Origin: DAOUFU01 sp034429275
GTDB lineage: Bacteria > Chloroflexota > Anaerolineae > Aggregatilineales > Aggregatilineaceae
NCBI GenBank assembly: GCA_034429275.1
Contig: DAOUFU010000156.1
Coordinates: 1-21,060, forward strand
Direction of reading: 5' to 3'
DNA length: 21,060 bases
The notes under the pieces were generated by a model. That model was not told the DNA's origin, ran no database searches, and saw only the letters and a list, made by a program, of their open reading frames with translations. The translations under genes and the position numbers were made by a program. Positions 6,301 to 13,416 of this stretch are shown here, piece by piece (the stretch's first letter is position 1; each line of letters starts with the position of its first letter).

Positions 6301-7608
6301 CTAGCCGCCTGTATCAGTCTCAGCTTGTGCCGCTGCTTCGAGCTTCTCTGCCACCATTTCGCGCAGCTCGGAAAGGCTGCGCAGCACCTCATACGCACCG
6401 TGCCACTGCGTGTAGTCCGGTCCTTGCATCCACGCGCCAAACTTGGCTGTGCGGCCCCAGTGATGCCATGTTTCGTAGTGAACAAAATCGATTGGCTCGT
6501 CAAAGGGTTCGGCGGTCCACAGACCGGCATCCTTCAGCGGCTGGATGATTTCGTTGCTCTCGACGATCCAGGCATTGATGGCCTCGACCAGCTTATCGCC
6601 ATCGGCATACAGGTCGGTGATGAAGTTGGCGTTGTGGCATTCCTGGCAGACGCCCTGCATCCGCACGAGGTTATCCTGCCACGAGGGACGGCGCTCGCTG
6701 ATCGGCTGGAACAGGTACCAGGTCAGGCGGTCGCCCACGTCGTGCGTGGTGCCGGTGGTGCCAAAACCGCTCATGTGGCAGATGGCGCAGGTGGCTGCCG
6801 GGAAGTCTTCTACCGTCAGCGTACCCGGTTCAGCCTCCCAGTTCCAGGTGTGGCCCATCGTGTTATAGGCGATGCCGTGCGGCGACTCGACGTAGATTTC
6901 CCACTGGGGATGATCCGGGCCGATGTGGCAGGCATTGCAGGTTTCGGGCTTGCGCGCCTGTTCGAGCGAGAACTCGTGGCGCAGGTGGCATTTCTGGCAC
7001 TGGCCCACCGAACCATCGAGCGCGGGCTTGCCGATGTTGTGGCAGCTCTCGCAGGCAAAGCGAGTCACCGCCTCGCCCTCGATGTGGTAGAGCGCGTTGC
7101 GGTCTGCGTTCGGTTTCACGGCAGCTTCAGGAATGGCGTCATAAATGGCGAGCTGCTCTTCGGTCAATCCGGCCAGGCCCACCATCGCCACATAGGCGGG
7201 GATGCCGTGGCGGCTGGCGTTGTACTGACGGACTTCCTGGCGGTGGCAGGTTTCGCACATGGCGGTAGTCGGGGAATTGAGCACCCAGGTGCCTTCGTGC
7301 TCAACTGCGCCGGGGTAGTCGGCTTTAACCTCGTGGCAGTCTTCGCATTTGACATTGGCCGCAGCCATCGTGCTGTGGCCATACTGCTGAACGATGCCGG
7401 GCGTGCTGCGTTCGTGGCACTTGACGCAGGCGTTATCGCTGTTGGCCAGGGCGTTGACTCGTTCGACTCCCTCGGCTGCCTCGTCGGAGCCGCCCAGGGC
7501 CATGACGACCAGTGTCACGCCGATCACCACCAGCACTGCCACCACCGCCAGAATCAGCACGCGGCCTGTGGTAAGCCATCGGGTCAACGAAGATGGTTGT
7601 TCGCTCAT
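6301..7608 (-). CDS. Membrane-anchored octaheme c-type cytochrome, hydroxylamine oxidoreductase (HAO)-like
   Basis: The 435-aa protein has an N-terminal membrane anchor (about residues 17-39) without an obvious cleavage site, then exactly eight CxxCH haem-c motifs. They start at residues 61, 88, 118, 186, 204, 224, 274 and 321. The C-terminal segment (WHHWGRTAKFGAWM, then GPDYTQWHGAYEV, residues 381-408) resembles the conserved end of HAO-family proteins. Members oxidise hydroxylamine or hydrazine, or reduce nitrite or hydroxylamine, outside the cytoplasmic membrane. The tyrosine that cross-links the catalytic haem in true HAO cannot be assigned without alignment; Y399 and Y406 are nearby candidates. 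GGGGGA sits 7 nt before the ATG. It lies between a cupin gene and the duplicated membrane protein. No other haem-protein gene is nearby. Confidence 0.9.
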   Translation of the reverse strand: MSEQPSSLTRWLTTGRVLILAVVAVLVVIGVTLVVMALGGSDEAAEGVERVNALANSDNACVKCHERSTPGIVQQYGHSTMAAANVKCEDCHEVKADYPGAVEHEGTWVLNSPTTAMCETCHRQEVRQYNASRHGIPAYVAMVGLAGLTEEQLAIYDAIPEAAVKPNADRNALYHIEGEAVTRFACESCHNIGKPALDGSVGQCQKCHLRHEFSLEQARKPETCNACHIGPDHPQWEIYVESPHGIAYNTMGHTWNWEAEPGTLTVEDFPAATCAICHMSGFGTTGTTHDVGDRLTWYLFQPISERRPSWQDNLVRMQGVCQECHNANFITDLYADGDKLVEAINAWIVESNEIIQPLKDAGLWTAEPFDEPIDFVHYETWHHWGRTAKFGAWMQGPDYTQWHGAYEVLRSLSELREMVAEKLEAAAQAETDTGG

Positions 7609-7689
7609 GCAGGGTCCCCCTTTGACAAAAAATCGAAAGAACTATCGGTCGCAATACCATTCCAAACAGGATTTTTGCGCGCGTTCGGC

Positions 7690-8022
7690 TCAGCCGCGCA
7701 AGAGCAGCAGCAGCATGGTGACCGGCGTATGCGCGGTGACGCTGTGCGGCAGGTTGGGCGTCATGTGGACCCAGGTGCCCTCTTTCGCCGGGTGCGTATC
7801 GCCGCCGAGTGTGAGGGTCGCCTCGCCGCGCAGGAAATGCAGGACGGCGGGCATCGAGGCGGTATGCTCGGAGAGCGACTGACCGGGCGCGAAGCCAAAC
7901 ATCACCACCTTGAGGCGCTCATCCTCGTAGACAGTGCGGCTGAGGATGCTGTCGGCGGGGATGTCCGGCACGGTGGCAGCGAGATCGGCAAACAGGGTGT
8001 AGAGGCTGGCAGAGTCAGTCAT
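7690..8022 (-). CDS. Small cupin-domain protein
   Basis: This 110-aa single-domain cupin shows the first conserved motif around EHTASMPAVLHFLRGE and the second around GTWVHMTPNLPHSV. The usual HxH of motif 1 is reduced to one histidine (EHTA), while E and the motif 2 His remain, so metal binding may be altered. It has no signal peptide and should be cytoplasmic. It is the first gene of the operon with the octaheme cytochrome (81 nt downstream), and an FNR-type box lies 139 nt upstream of its start. Such cupins can be sensors, small-molecule binding proteins or enzymes; its role is unknown. The Shine-Dalgarno is weak. Confidence 0.85.
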   Translation of the reverse strand: MTDSASLYTLFADLAATVPDIPADSILSRTVYEDERLKVVMFGFAPGQSLSEHTASMPAVLHFLRGEATLTLGGDTHPAKEGTWVHMTPNLPHSVTAHTPVTMLLLLLRG

Positions 8023-8047
8023 GGCATCCAGTATCCGGCCCGGAGAT

Positions 8048-8083
8048 GCCGGGCAAGCGAACAGGCCCGGACGCTTGCCGGGC
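8048..8083 (-). other. GC-rich leader hairpin upstream of the cupin gene
   Basis: GCCGGGCAAGCG (8048-8059) and CGCTTGCCGGGC (8072-8083) pair at 11 of 12 positions around a 12-nt loop. The structure would lie in the 5' leader of the cupin mRNA, ending 25 nt before the ATG. There is no U-run after it on the minus strand, so it is not a standard terminator. It could modulate translation or stability. Confidence 0.4.
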
Positions 8084-8160
8084 GAGAAGACAAAGAGGGG
8101 GCGTGGGTGCGCGTCAGGCCCCCTGTGTCTATAAGGGTACTGTGGAATGGCTGAGGGAAC

Positions 8161-8176
8161 CTTGATCTAGATCAAG
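8161..8176. promoter_or_regulatory. FNR/DNR-type operator upstream of the cupin-octaheme operon
   Basis: CTTGATCTAGATCAAG is a perfect 16-bp palindrome that contains the FNR consensus TTGAT-N4-ATCAA (8162-8175) with no mismatch. It lies 139 nt upstream of the cupin start, in the gap after the Crp/Fnr regulator gene. A TATAGA-like -10 (8133-8128, minus) is placed so that the box would centre roughly 45-48 nt upstream of the transcription start, near the -41.5 activating position of FNR promoters. The regulator encoded next door carries an ETISR recognition helix, the FNR type. Confidence 0.75.
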
Positions 8177-8227
8177 AAGGCTTAGCGATGGGATGACAGG
8201 CAGGCCGTCGTCACTGCGCAGTCGGAG

Positions 8228-8318
8228 ACCATTCAAAAAGCCCTGACCCTTCCGGCTTACGCCGGTTCCCTCTCCCTCAGGCGAGGGAAAACCAGTCCAT
8301 TACGCCGTCTCCCTGAGG
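8228..8318 (-). repeat. Dispersed repeat copy E, inverted match to 20014-20104
   Basis: About 91 nt are nearly identical, as reverse complement, to 20014-20104, with only a handful of differences. It contains the CCGGC-TTAC-GCCGG hairpin (8251-8264) and a TTCCCTC/GAGGGAA stem. Read on the minus strand it ends in GGGCTTTTTG and begins 94 nt after the stop of the Crp/Fnr gene. Its relation to that gene matches that of the other copy to the GH3 gene, so it may act as a transcription terminator or mRNA 3'-end element. Confidence 0.7.
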
Positions 8319-8347
8319 AAGAAGGGGAACGAACCCGTTCGAGTTCA

Positions 8348-8366
8348 GCGAACTCTTTGAGTTCGC
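8348..8366 (-). terminator. Short perfect hairpin after the Crp/Fnr gene
   Basis: GCGAACTC (8348-8355) and GAGTTCGC (8359-8366) form a perfect 8-bp stem with a 3-nt loop, 47 nt after the regulator stop. It has no U-run, so termination is uncertain; it may act together with repeat copy E further downstream. Confidence 0.35.
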
Positions 8367-8412
8367 GGGATGAAGCCCCAAAAGCCTTTGCAAATGGTCT
8401 CTCACGGCGCGG

Positions 8413-9081
8413 TCACTGCATGGCCAGGGCATCGAGCAGGTCCGGGCGGACGATCGTCACCTGGTCGCGGGTGAACACGATCGCGCCCAGCTCTTCCAGC
8501 GTGCGCAGCGAGCGGCTGATGGTTTCCGGCGTAGTCGCCAGGTGCGCCGCGATGGTGACCCGCGTGATGCCGGGGCCGTTGGGCGTGAGTCCCGCCTCTT
8601 GCTGGCGCAGAAAGCGCGCCAGCCGCGTAGTGACCGAGCACAGCGCCAGGTCTTCCACGCGCTGAACCAACAGGCGGGCGCGTGCGGCCAGCAGGTCGAT
8701 CACCGCCAGCGCGGCCTGGGGATCAGATTCGATCACCCGGCGCACGGCTTCGTAGGACAGGCTCCAGGCGCGCACCGCGCTGAGCGCCATCGCGCTGACC
8801 GGGTTGGGCCTGCCGTCGATGGCGGGAATTTCATTGAACGACTGGCCCGGCCCGATCAGCAGCAGGATATATTCGCGCCCGTCGGGGTTCAGCCGATAAA
8901 TCTTGAGCCGCCCTTCTTCGACCATCCACAGCCCGGCAGAGGGCTGATCCTGCAAGAACAGGGTCTCGCCCGCGTCAAACGTGCGTTCCTGGGCCTGGTG
9001 GGCCAGCGCAGCGGCGCGGGCCGGAGTCAGGTGACTGAAGAAGGGTAGCGCCAGGATACGATTGGTGAGCAGATCGGGCAT
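8413..9081 (-). CDS. Crp/Fnr-family transcription regulator with FNR-type recognition helix
   Basis: This 222-aa regulator has an N-terminal cyclic-nucleotide-binding-like beta barrel (about 10-115), a long dimer helix (about 120-145) and a C-terminal winged helix-turn-helix (about 150-215). The recognition helix reads ETISR (186-190); E, S and R at these places are the residues by which FNR reads TTGAT. The effector site has FNEI then RPNPVSA, lacking the Arg that CRP uses to hold the cAMP phosphate. Only one Cys (C148) exists, so an FNR 4Fe-4S cluster is excluded. That combination suggests a DNR/NNR-like or unknown-signal sensor. ATG at 9081 is preferred to 9096 because AGGTGAGGA precedes it. 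It is the last gene of the cyclase-FecR operon. Confidence 0.88.
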   Translation of the reverse strand: MPDLLTNRILALPFFSHLTPARAAALAHQAQERTFDAGETLFLQDQPSAGLWMVEEGRLKIYRLNPDGREYILLLIGPGQSFNEIPAIDGRPNPVSAMALSAVRAWSLSYEAVRRVIESDPQAALAVIDLLAARARLLVQRVEDLALCSVTTRLARFLRQQEAGLTPNGPGITRVTIAAHLATTPETISRSLRTLEELGAIVFTRDQVTIVRPDLLDALAMQ

Positions 9082-9108
9082 GGTCCTCACCTGCATCTCC
9101 GGGGATGA

Positions 9109-10236
9109 TCAGCGCCCGGCAAAGCCGCTCAAGGGCACAGTCGCGGTGGCAGACTCACCCTCTTGCATGGTTACCTTCAGGTGCTGAGTCTTCTGCGGGG
9201 CCGAGGCCAGCGCGACCGTCACGTCCCAATCGCCGGGGCCGACCAGCAGCATCTCGCCCGGCGCGGCTTCGGCGTGCCCCACCAGGTCGCCCTGCTTGAG
9301 CGTCACCAGCAGCCGGTCATCCACCTCGACCGGGCTGCCCTGGTCATCGACCAGCGCGATCGCCGCCGCGCTGAAGGTGACCGGCAGGGTCGCCAGGTCA
9401 TCGGGCGAGGTGTCTTCGGGGAAGGTGATGTCGCTCAGCCGGACCGGGCCGGGGCTGTTGATGATCAGGTCGTGTGTGCCCAGCGGCAGGGTCATCAGGT
9501 CGGTGGTGTGGAAGTAAAAAACCTGGCCGTTGGTGGTATTGGTGAATATGACCGGCATTGCTGGCGGGCCGCTGACCTCTTCCGGCAGGGTGAGCGCGAG
9601 CTTCGCCAGGCCCCACACCTTGACATCGCCCATGCCGTCCGGGCGCACCGGGACGCCGTAGCCGTAGGGAATCTCGACCGTTTTATCGCCGGAGGTGACC
9701 GTCACCGTGCCCTCGGTGCTGGCGACCTGGGTCAGCGTATCCGGTCGTACGGCGACCAGAAACTCGGTGCCGCGCACGGTGATGGTGGCGTTGGGGGTGT
9801 CGATCTCAAAGTTCGAGCCGTCGCCGAGCAAGCTTTGCACGCTGTTGATCGCCTGGCCGACAGCGATCTCTAGCCGGACATTCGTCCGCTCGCCCGATTG
9901 TTCCAACGCGGCAAGGGTGGCGGTGGTGCCGCGCGCAAGGCGGCTCTGCTGCCCGGTGAACAGGGTCAGCACGGCTTCGCCATCGTCACTCACCTCGATC
10001 CGGTCGCCGGGGCGCACATCGACGCGCTGCCCGGCGGCGAGAGTCTGCGACTCTGTGCCGGTGGTGAGCGTAACCTCGCCTGCCGTAACGTTCAGCGTGC
10101 CGGTGGCGGCGACCCAGGCGGCGTTTTCGCTGCCCGGCTCGTCGTCGGTATCCAGCGAGAGCAGGCCCACAATGGCGGCCAGGGCCAGGACGAGAGAGGC
10201 GGCAAACAGCATCCAGAGACGGGTCGTTTTCGACAT
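9109..10236 (-). CDS. FecR-domain protein with N-terminal membrane anchor
   Basis: This 375-aa protein has a single hydrophobic anchor at residues 7-28 and an external remainder. A FecR domain is visible between about residues 55 and 190: VDVRPGDRIEVSDDGEAVL, then FEIDTPNATITVRGTEF, then ASTEGTVTVTS. This is the beta-rich arrangement seen in FecR-type proteins. The C-terminal half is beta-rich with a PEGA-like look and no catalytic motif. FecR domains commonly regulate sigma factors or accompany CHASE2 cyclases in multi-gene sensory cassettes. It lies 15 nt after the cyclase and 27 nt before the Crp/Fnr start. No TonB receptor or sigma factor gene is nearby, so a siderophore role is not supported. 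Confidence 0.88.
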   Translation of the reverse strand: MSKTTRLWMLFAASLVLALAAIVGLLSLDTDDEPGSENAAWVAATGTLNVTAGEVTLTTGTESQTLAAGQRVDVRPGDRIEVSDDGEAVLTLFTGQQSRLARGTTATLAALEQSGERTNVRLEIAVGQAINSVQSLLGDGSNFEIDTPNATITVRGTEFLVAVRPDTLTQVASTEGTVTVTSGDKTVEIPYGYGVPVRPDGMGDVKVWGLAKLALTLPEEVSGPPAMPVIFTNTTNGQVFYFHTTDLMTLPLGTHDLIINSPGPVRLSDITFPEDTSPDDLATLPVTFSAAAIALVDDQGSPVEVDDRLLVTLKQGDLVGHAEAAPGEMLLVGPGDWDVTVALASAPQKTQHLKVTMQEGESATATVPLSGFAGR

Positions 10237-10251
10237 GGCAAGAATTCTCCT

Positions 10252-12300
10252 TCACATTCGCTGAGTGTTGGACAGCTCCGGTTCACGAACTCGCAGCTCG
10301 TAGGCATCGACCGGCTCGCTGCGGCCCTTGACGGCCAGTGCATGGTGCGGCAGCGGGCCGAGGCGATCGGCGGCCAGGGCATAGGTGCGCGCGCCGAGCA
10401 GCGCCGATCCGCCCGCCGCCGCGCCCGAAAGACGCGCGGCCACATTGACCGTATCGCCAATCGGCGTATATTCCAGGCGTCGGCGCGAGCCAATGTTGCC
10501 CACAATGGCCGGGCCGGTATTGACTCCAACGCCAAACTGCACCGGCGACTTGAATGCCTGGCGCGCGTTGAGTCGCTCGATGGCGATCAGCATATCGCGG
10601 GCGGCCTGCGCGGCCAGCCACGCGTGATCGGCCTGGGGGTAGGGGGCGTTCCAGAAGGCCATCAGGTTGTCGCCGATGTATTTGTTGATCGCGCCGCCAT
10701 AGTGCAGCACGATGGTGCTCATCTCTTCCAGGAACAGGTTGAGCAGGCCGACGACTTCGGCGGGGGGCAGCCCTTCGGAGAGCGCGGTGAAGCCGCGCAC
10801 ATCTGCGAAGAGCACGGTGATCTCGCGTTCCTCGCCGCCCAGTTCCAGCGCGCCCTGATCGAAGGTCTCGACGATTTTCTGTGCGATTTCCGCCGAGACG
10901 TAGCGGCTGAACAGGTCGTTGATCTGGCTGCGGCGGCGTTCCTCAAACAGGTAGAGCACGATCAGCGTGCCCGCATAGGTCAGGCCGAGCGCCAGCGCCG
11001 GGGCCAGCAGCTCGATCACCCGGCTCCATACCAGGAACGAGACGAATGCCCACAGCAGCACCCCGGCATAGGCAAGCAGCACCAGGGCTAGGCTGGCATA
11101 CCAGCGCAGGAAAGGCAGCGCGGCTCCACTCAACAGGGCCAGGGCCGCCGCCAGCGCGATCTGCTCGTTCAGCGGCTGGTCGCGCAGCGGGAACGAGGTC
11201 GTGCCCCGGAAATAAGTCAGGCGGAACAGGCCAAGATCGAGTACGCCGGTGACCCGTGCGCGGAAGGCCGGGTGCGATTGGTGAATGGTCTCGATGGCGT
11301 TGGCGTGGATCTCGACGCCGTACATTTTGTCGCCGGGCGAGGCACTGGGCACGGGGTAGGTATCGGGCAGGGCGGCGGCATCGAGCGCGCCGATCAGCAC
11401 GATCTTGTCGGTGAAGCGCTCCGGCGGGATGCGCCCCTCGACCACGTCCACCAGCGAGTAGGCGTCGAATGCTGCGCCAGAGTCCGAAGCGGCGGGCAGT
11501 CCGGGGGACGGCGCGCCGTCATCGGCGGAGCTGGGAGCGGCATGAATGACATGGGACGGCGGGCCAAAAAACGTGATGCGCATCTGCCCGAAGTCGTCGG
11601 TGTAGAGGGTGCGCCCGGCGAAGCGCACCGCGCCGCGCTCGATGCGCAGCACGTCATCGGGCGGGAAGTCGAGATAGGCCTGATAGGCGGCCAGGGCCAG
11701 CGCAGGCATGGGGAGATCGTCCTGGGCGACGAACAGCGGCAGGCGGCGCACGAATCCATCATCATCCGGGCGCACGTTGACATGGCCGAACGCGACCCCG
11801 GCAGCCGCCAGCGGTGCGGCAGGGCGCGCCAGCGTGCTGTAAGCGAAGAGTTCCCCGGCGCGGGTGATGCGCTTTTCGCTGTGAACCGCGCCCAGCACCG
11901 GCTGCACGACCGTCCCGGCTTCGCGCATGGCTTCGGCCAGCACCTCGTCCGCCGGGCTGGGGTCGATGAAGGCGATGTCGAAGGTGATCACGCGCGCGCC
12001 CGCCTCGTCGAGGCGGCGCACCAGGTCGGCATAGACTACGCGATCCCACTCGACCGGCGAGCGGCCAAACGCGGCCAGGCTGGCATCATCCACCGCGACG
12101 ATGACCACCATGCCGGTGGTGGCGCGTGGGCTGTAGGTCAGGTCGTTGAGCCGTGTTCGCACGCCGACCAGCAGGTTGGCACGCAGCCCCGCCGCCAGCA
12201 GAATCGCCACCACGCCGCCGACGATCAGGCCGGCAGCGAGGCGGCGCAGCGGCTTGCTGCGGTGGACAAAAATCAGGCGCGCGAGCGAGTGTTGGAGCAT
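10252..12300 (-). CDS. CHASE2-domain class III adenylate cyclase
   Basis: This 682-aa receptor cyclase has an N-terminal helix (about 19-40), an extracytoplasmic CHASE2 sensor (about 45-350), three transmembrane helices (about 380-455) and a C-terminal class III cyclase domain (about 485-665). Catalytic residues are intact: metal aspartates in LFADVRGF (D near 499) and NKYIGDN (D near 542), and transition-state residues in VNVAARL. The substrate-selecting Lys (NKYIGD) and Asp (IGDTVN) are the adenylyl type, so cAMP is the likely product. CHASE2 ligands are unknown. It heads the operon with FecR and Crp/Fnr and is preceded by a good -10 (12346-12341). The Shine-Dalgarno (CAGG) is poor, so the start may be slightly off. 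Confidence 0.92.
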   Translation of the reverse strand: MLQHSLARLIFVHRSKPLRRLAAGLIVGGVVAILLAAGLRANLLVGVRTRLNDLTYSPRATTGMVVIVAVDDASLAAFGRSPVEWDRVVYADLVRRLDEAGARVITFDIAFIDPSPADEVLAEAMREAGTVVQPVLGAVHSEKRITRAGELFAYSTLARPAAPLAAAGVAFGHVNVRPDDDGFVRRLPLFVAQDDLPMPALALAAYQAYLDFPPDDVLRIERGAVRFAGRTLYTDDFGQMRITFFGPPSHVIHAAPSSADDGAPSPGLPAASDSGAAFDAYSLVDVVEGRIPPERFTDKIVLIGALDAAALPDTYPVPSASPGDKMYGVEIHANAIETIHQSHPAFRARVTGVLDLGLFRLTYFRGTTSFPLRDQPLNEQIALAAALALLSGAALPFLRWYASLALVLLAYAGVLLWAFVSFLVWSRVIELLAPALALGLTYAGTLIVLYLFEERRRSQINDLFSRYVSAEIAQKIVETFDQGALELGGEEREITVLFADVRGFTALSEGLPPAEVVGLLNLFLEEMSTIVLHYGGAINKYIGDNLMAFWNAPYPQADHAWLAAQAARDMLIAIERLNARQAFKSPVQFGVGVNTGPAIVGNIGSRRRLEYTPIGDTVNVAARLSGAAAGGSALLGARTYALAADRLGPLPHHALAVKGRSEPVDAYELRVREPELSNTQRM

Positions 12301-12340
12301 CCTGGCCTGCTGTGTGTCGGTCGATGCGCATTACAGCCTG

Positions 12341-12346
12341 ATTATA
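12341..12346 (-). promoter_or_regulatory. -10 element for the cyclase-FecR-Crp operon
   Basis: The minus strand has a perfect TATAAT at 12346-12341, giving a leader of about 35 nt to the cyclase ATG. The -35 region is weak (GGGTTG at 17 nt), which would fit an activated promoter. The upstream esterase gene stops at 12373, so this is a separate transcription start. Confidence 0.5.
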
Positions 12347-12372
12347 GACGAATTCACCAGGGCCAACCCCCG

Positions 12373-13218
12373 TTAGCGCCGCGCGCCATAAGCGGCAATC
12401 AGGGCGGAGACATGGTGCAGCGGGCGCGAATCGAAATGAGTCGCGCCATCGAACACCAGCGTTACCAGGTCCAGGCCCTCATAGCCCCGGCTGTTCAGCG
12501 TGCTGACAAAGGCTTCGAGCGCTGCCTGCGAACTTGAAGGCTCATCGCGCGAACCGACCGAGATCACGACCTGGGCGGGCAGCGCCGAATGGGCCTCCGC
12601 GTAGGCGCGCTCGTGACGTGTAACCACCGCAAAATCGGGGCTGCCGGCCAGATAGCGCGTGAAGAGGTCCGGCGCCTGGAACAGGGCATAGAGCACAAAT
12701 TCGCCGCCGTAGCTGTGCCCGATGATGCCCACATCCGCCGGGTTGGTGCGGTAGTCGGCGTTGATGACGGGCATCAGTTCCTCGCGGATGAACTGCAAGA
12801 ACGGCGCGGGCTGGCGGTGATAATCGCGCTCGCGCGAGGCGCGGGCGCCCAATAGATCGGTGGGGTAGCCAATGCCAACCACGATCAGCTCCGGCATTTC
12901 GCCGCCGATGGGTCCGGTATGCGCCACATCGGTGACCGTCCCAAACGACAGGTGTGGGTCCAGCACGTAGAGCACCGGGTAGGTTCTGTTAGGCTGGGCG
13001 GCATAGCTGAGCGGCAGCGCCACCGAAATCCGGTAATCGTCATCGACGACCGCCGAATGGATCACGCGGTCTTCAGAGGCTCCGAGCAGCAGCGTGACGG
13101 GTGGGTAGCTGCTTTCACCGCCCTGGGCATGGCTCGATGCCGGGCCGAGAGAGGCTGCCAGGAGTCCGGTTGCCAGGGCAGTCGCGATGTGAAGGATGGT
13201 TCTGGATGGAAGCGGCAT
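12373..13218 (-). CDS. Secreted alpha/beta-hydrolase, esterase D / Fes-like
   Basis: This 281-aa protein has a signal peptide (hydrophobic stretch 8-25, probable cleavage after SHA near 31). A serine esterase fold of the putative-esterase family (enterobactin esterase and esterase D relatives) follows. The nucleophile elbow GHSYGGEF gives S169. The acid is likely D225 in SVGSRDEP, and the His H261 is in GATHFDS. The oxyanion region YPVLYVLDPH is at 80-89. The substrate is unknown; siderophore or acyl-sugar esters are family possibilities. It stands 72 nt before the cyclase gene in the same direction and is divergent from the DUF362 gene. Neither neighbour indicates its pathway. Confidence 0.9.
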   Translation of the reverse strand: MPLPSRTILHIATALATGLLAASLGPASSHAQGGESSYPPVTLLLGASEDRVIHSAVVDDDYRISVALPLSYAAQPNRTYPVLYVLDPHLSFGTVTDVAHTGPIGGEMPELIVVGIGYPTDLLGARASRERDYHRQPAPFLQFIREELMPVINADYRTNPADVGIIGHSYGGEFVLYALFQAPDLFTRYLAGSPDFAVVTRHERAYAEAHSALPAQVVISVGSRDEPSSSQAALEAFVSTLNSRGYEGLDLVTLVFDGATHFDSRPLHHVSALIAAYGARR

Positions 13219-13416
13219 GGCGGAGAATCCTCGTGTTACTCACCTCTGTTGGATTCCGATTGTAATCACGAGGCCGCGCTGCTTGCCACAAGGCCGCGGA
13301 TTCATGGGCAGGCGGTGACACCTGACCACAAAACAGGTGAGGGTCGTGCGGTGACAAACCGCCAGAACGATGGTAAGGTACCGGGCAATAGTGACCCACT
13401 TTGCGAAGGAGTATGC
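13219..13416. promoter_or_regulatory. Divergent intergenic region with inverted and direct repeats
   Basis: This 198-nt gap separates the divergent esterase and DUF362 genes. CCTCGTG (13229-13235) and CACGAGG (13267-13273) form a 7-bp inverted repeat. CACCTG (13319-13324) and CAGGTG (13334-13339) form a 6-bp one. GCGGTGACA occurs twice (13312-13320 and 13348-13356), 36 nt apart. These could be operators. No convincing promoter boxes were found for either gene beyond a weak minus-strand TACAAT near 13259-13264. Confidence 0.3.

Noticed and set aside
6325..8154. A 609-codon open frame on the plus strand opposite the octahaem cytochrome and cupin genes
   Set aside because: It is an antisense shadow caused by high-GC codon bias. 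The minus-strand frames carry eight CxxCH motifs and a cupin domain, while the plus frame shows no domain.
9109..10236. FecR protein as part of a siderophore-uptake system with the nearby Fes-like esterase
   Set aside because: No TonB receptor, ECF sigma factor or transporter is present, and FecR is tied by spacing to the cyclase and Crp/Fnr genes instead.
9898..12537. Long plus-strand open frames over the FecR and cyclase genes
   Set aside because: They have low-complexity Gly/Arg/His/Gln-rich translations typical of antisense frames; the opposite strand has intact catalytic motifs.
12919..13416. Upstream extension of the DUF362 frame
   Set aside because: It is antisense to the esterase with its GHSYGG motif. 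AAGGAG before 13417 marks the real start.
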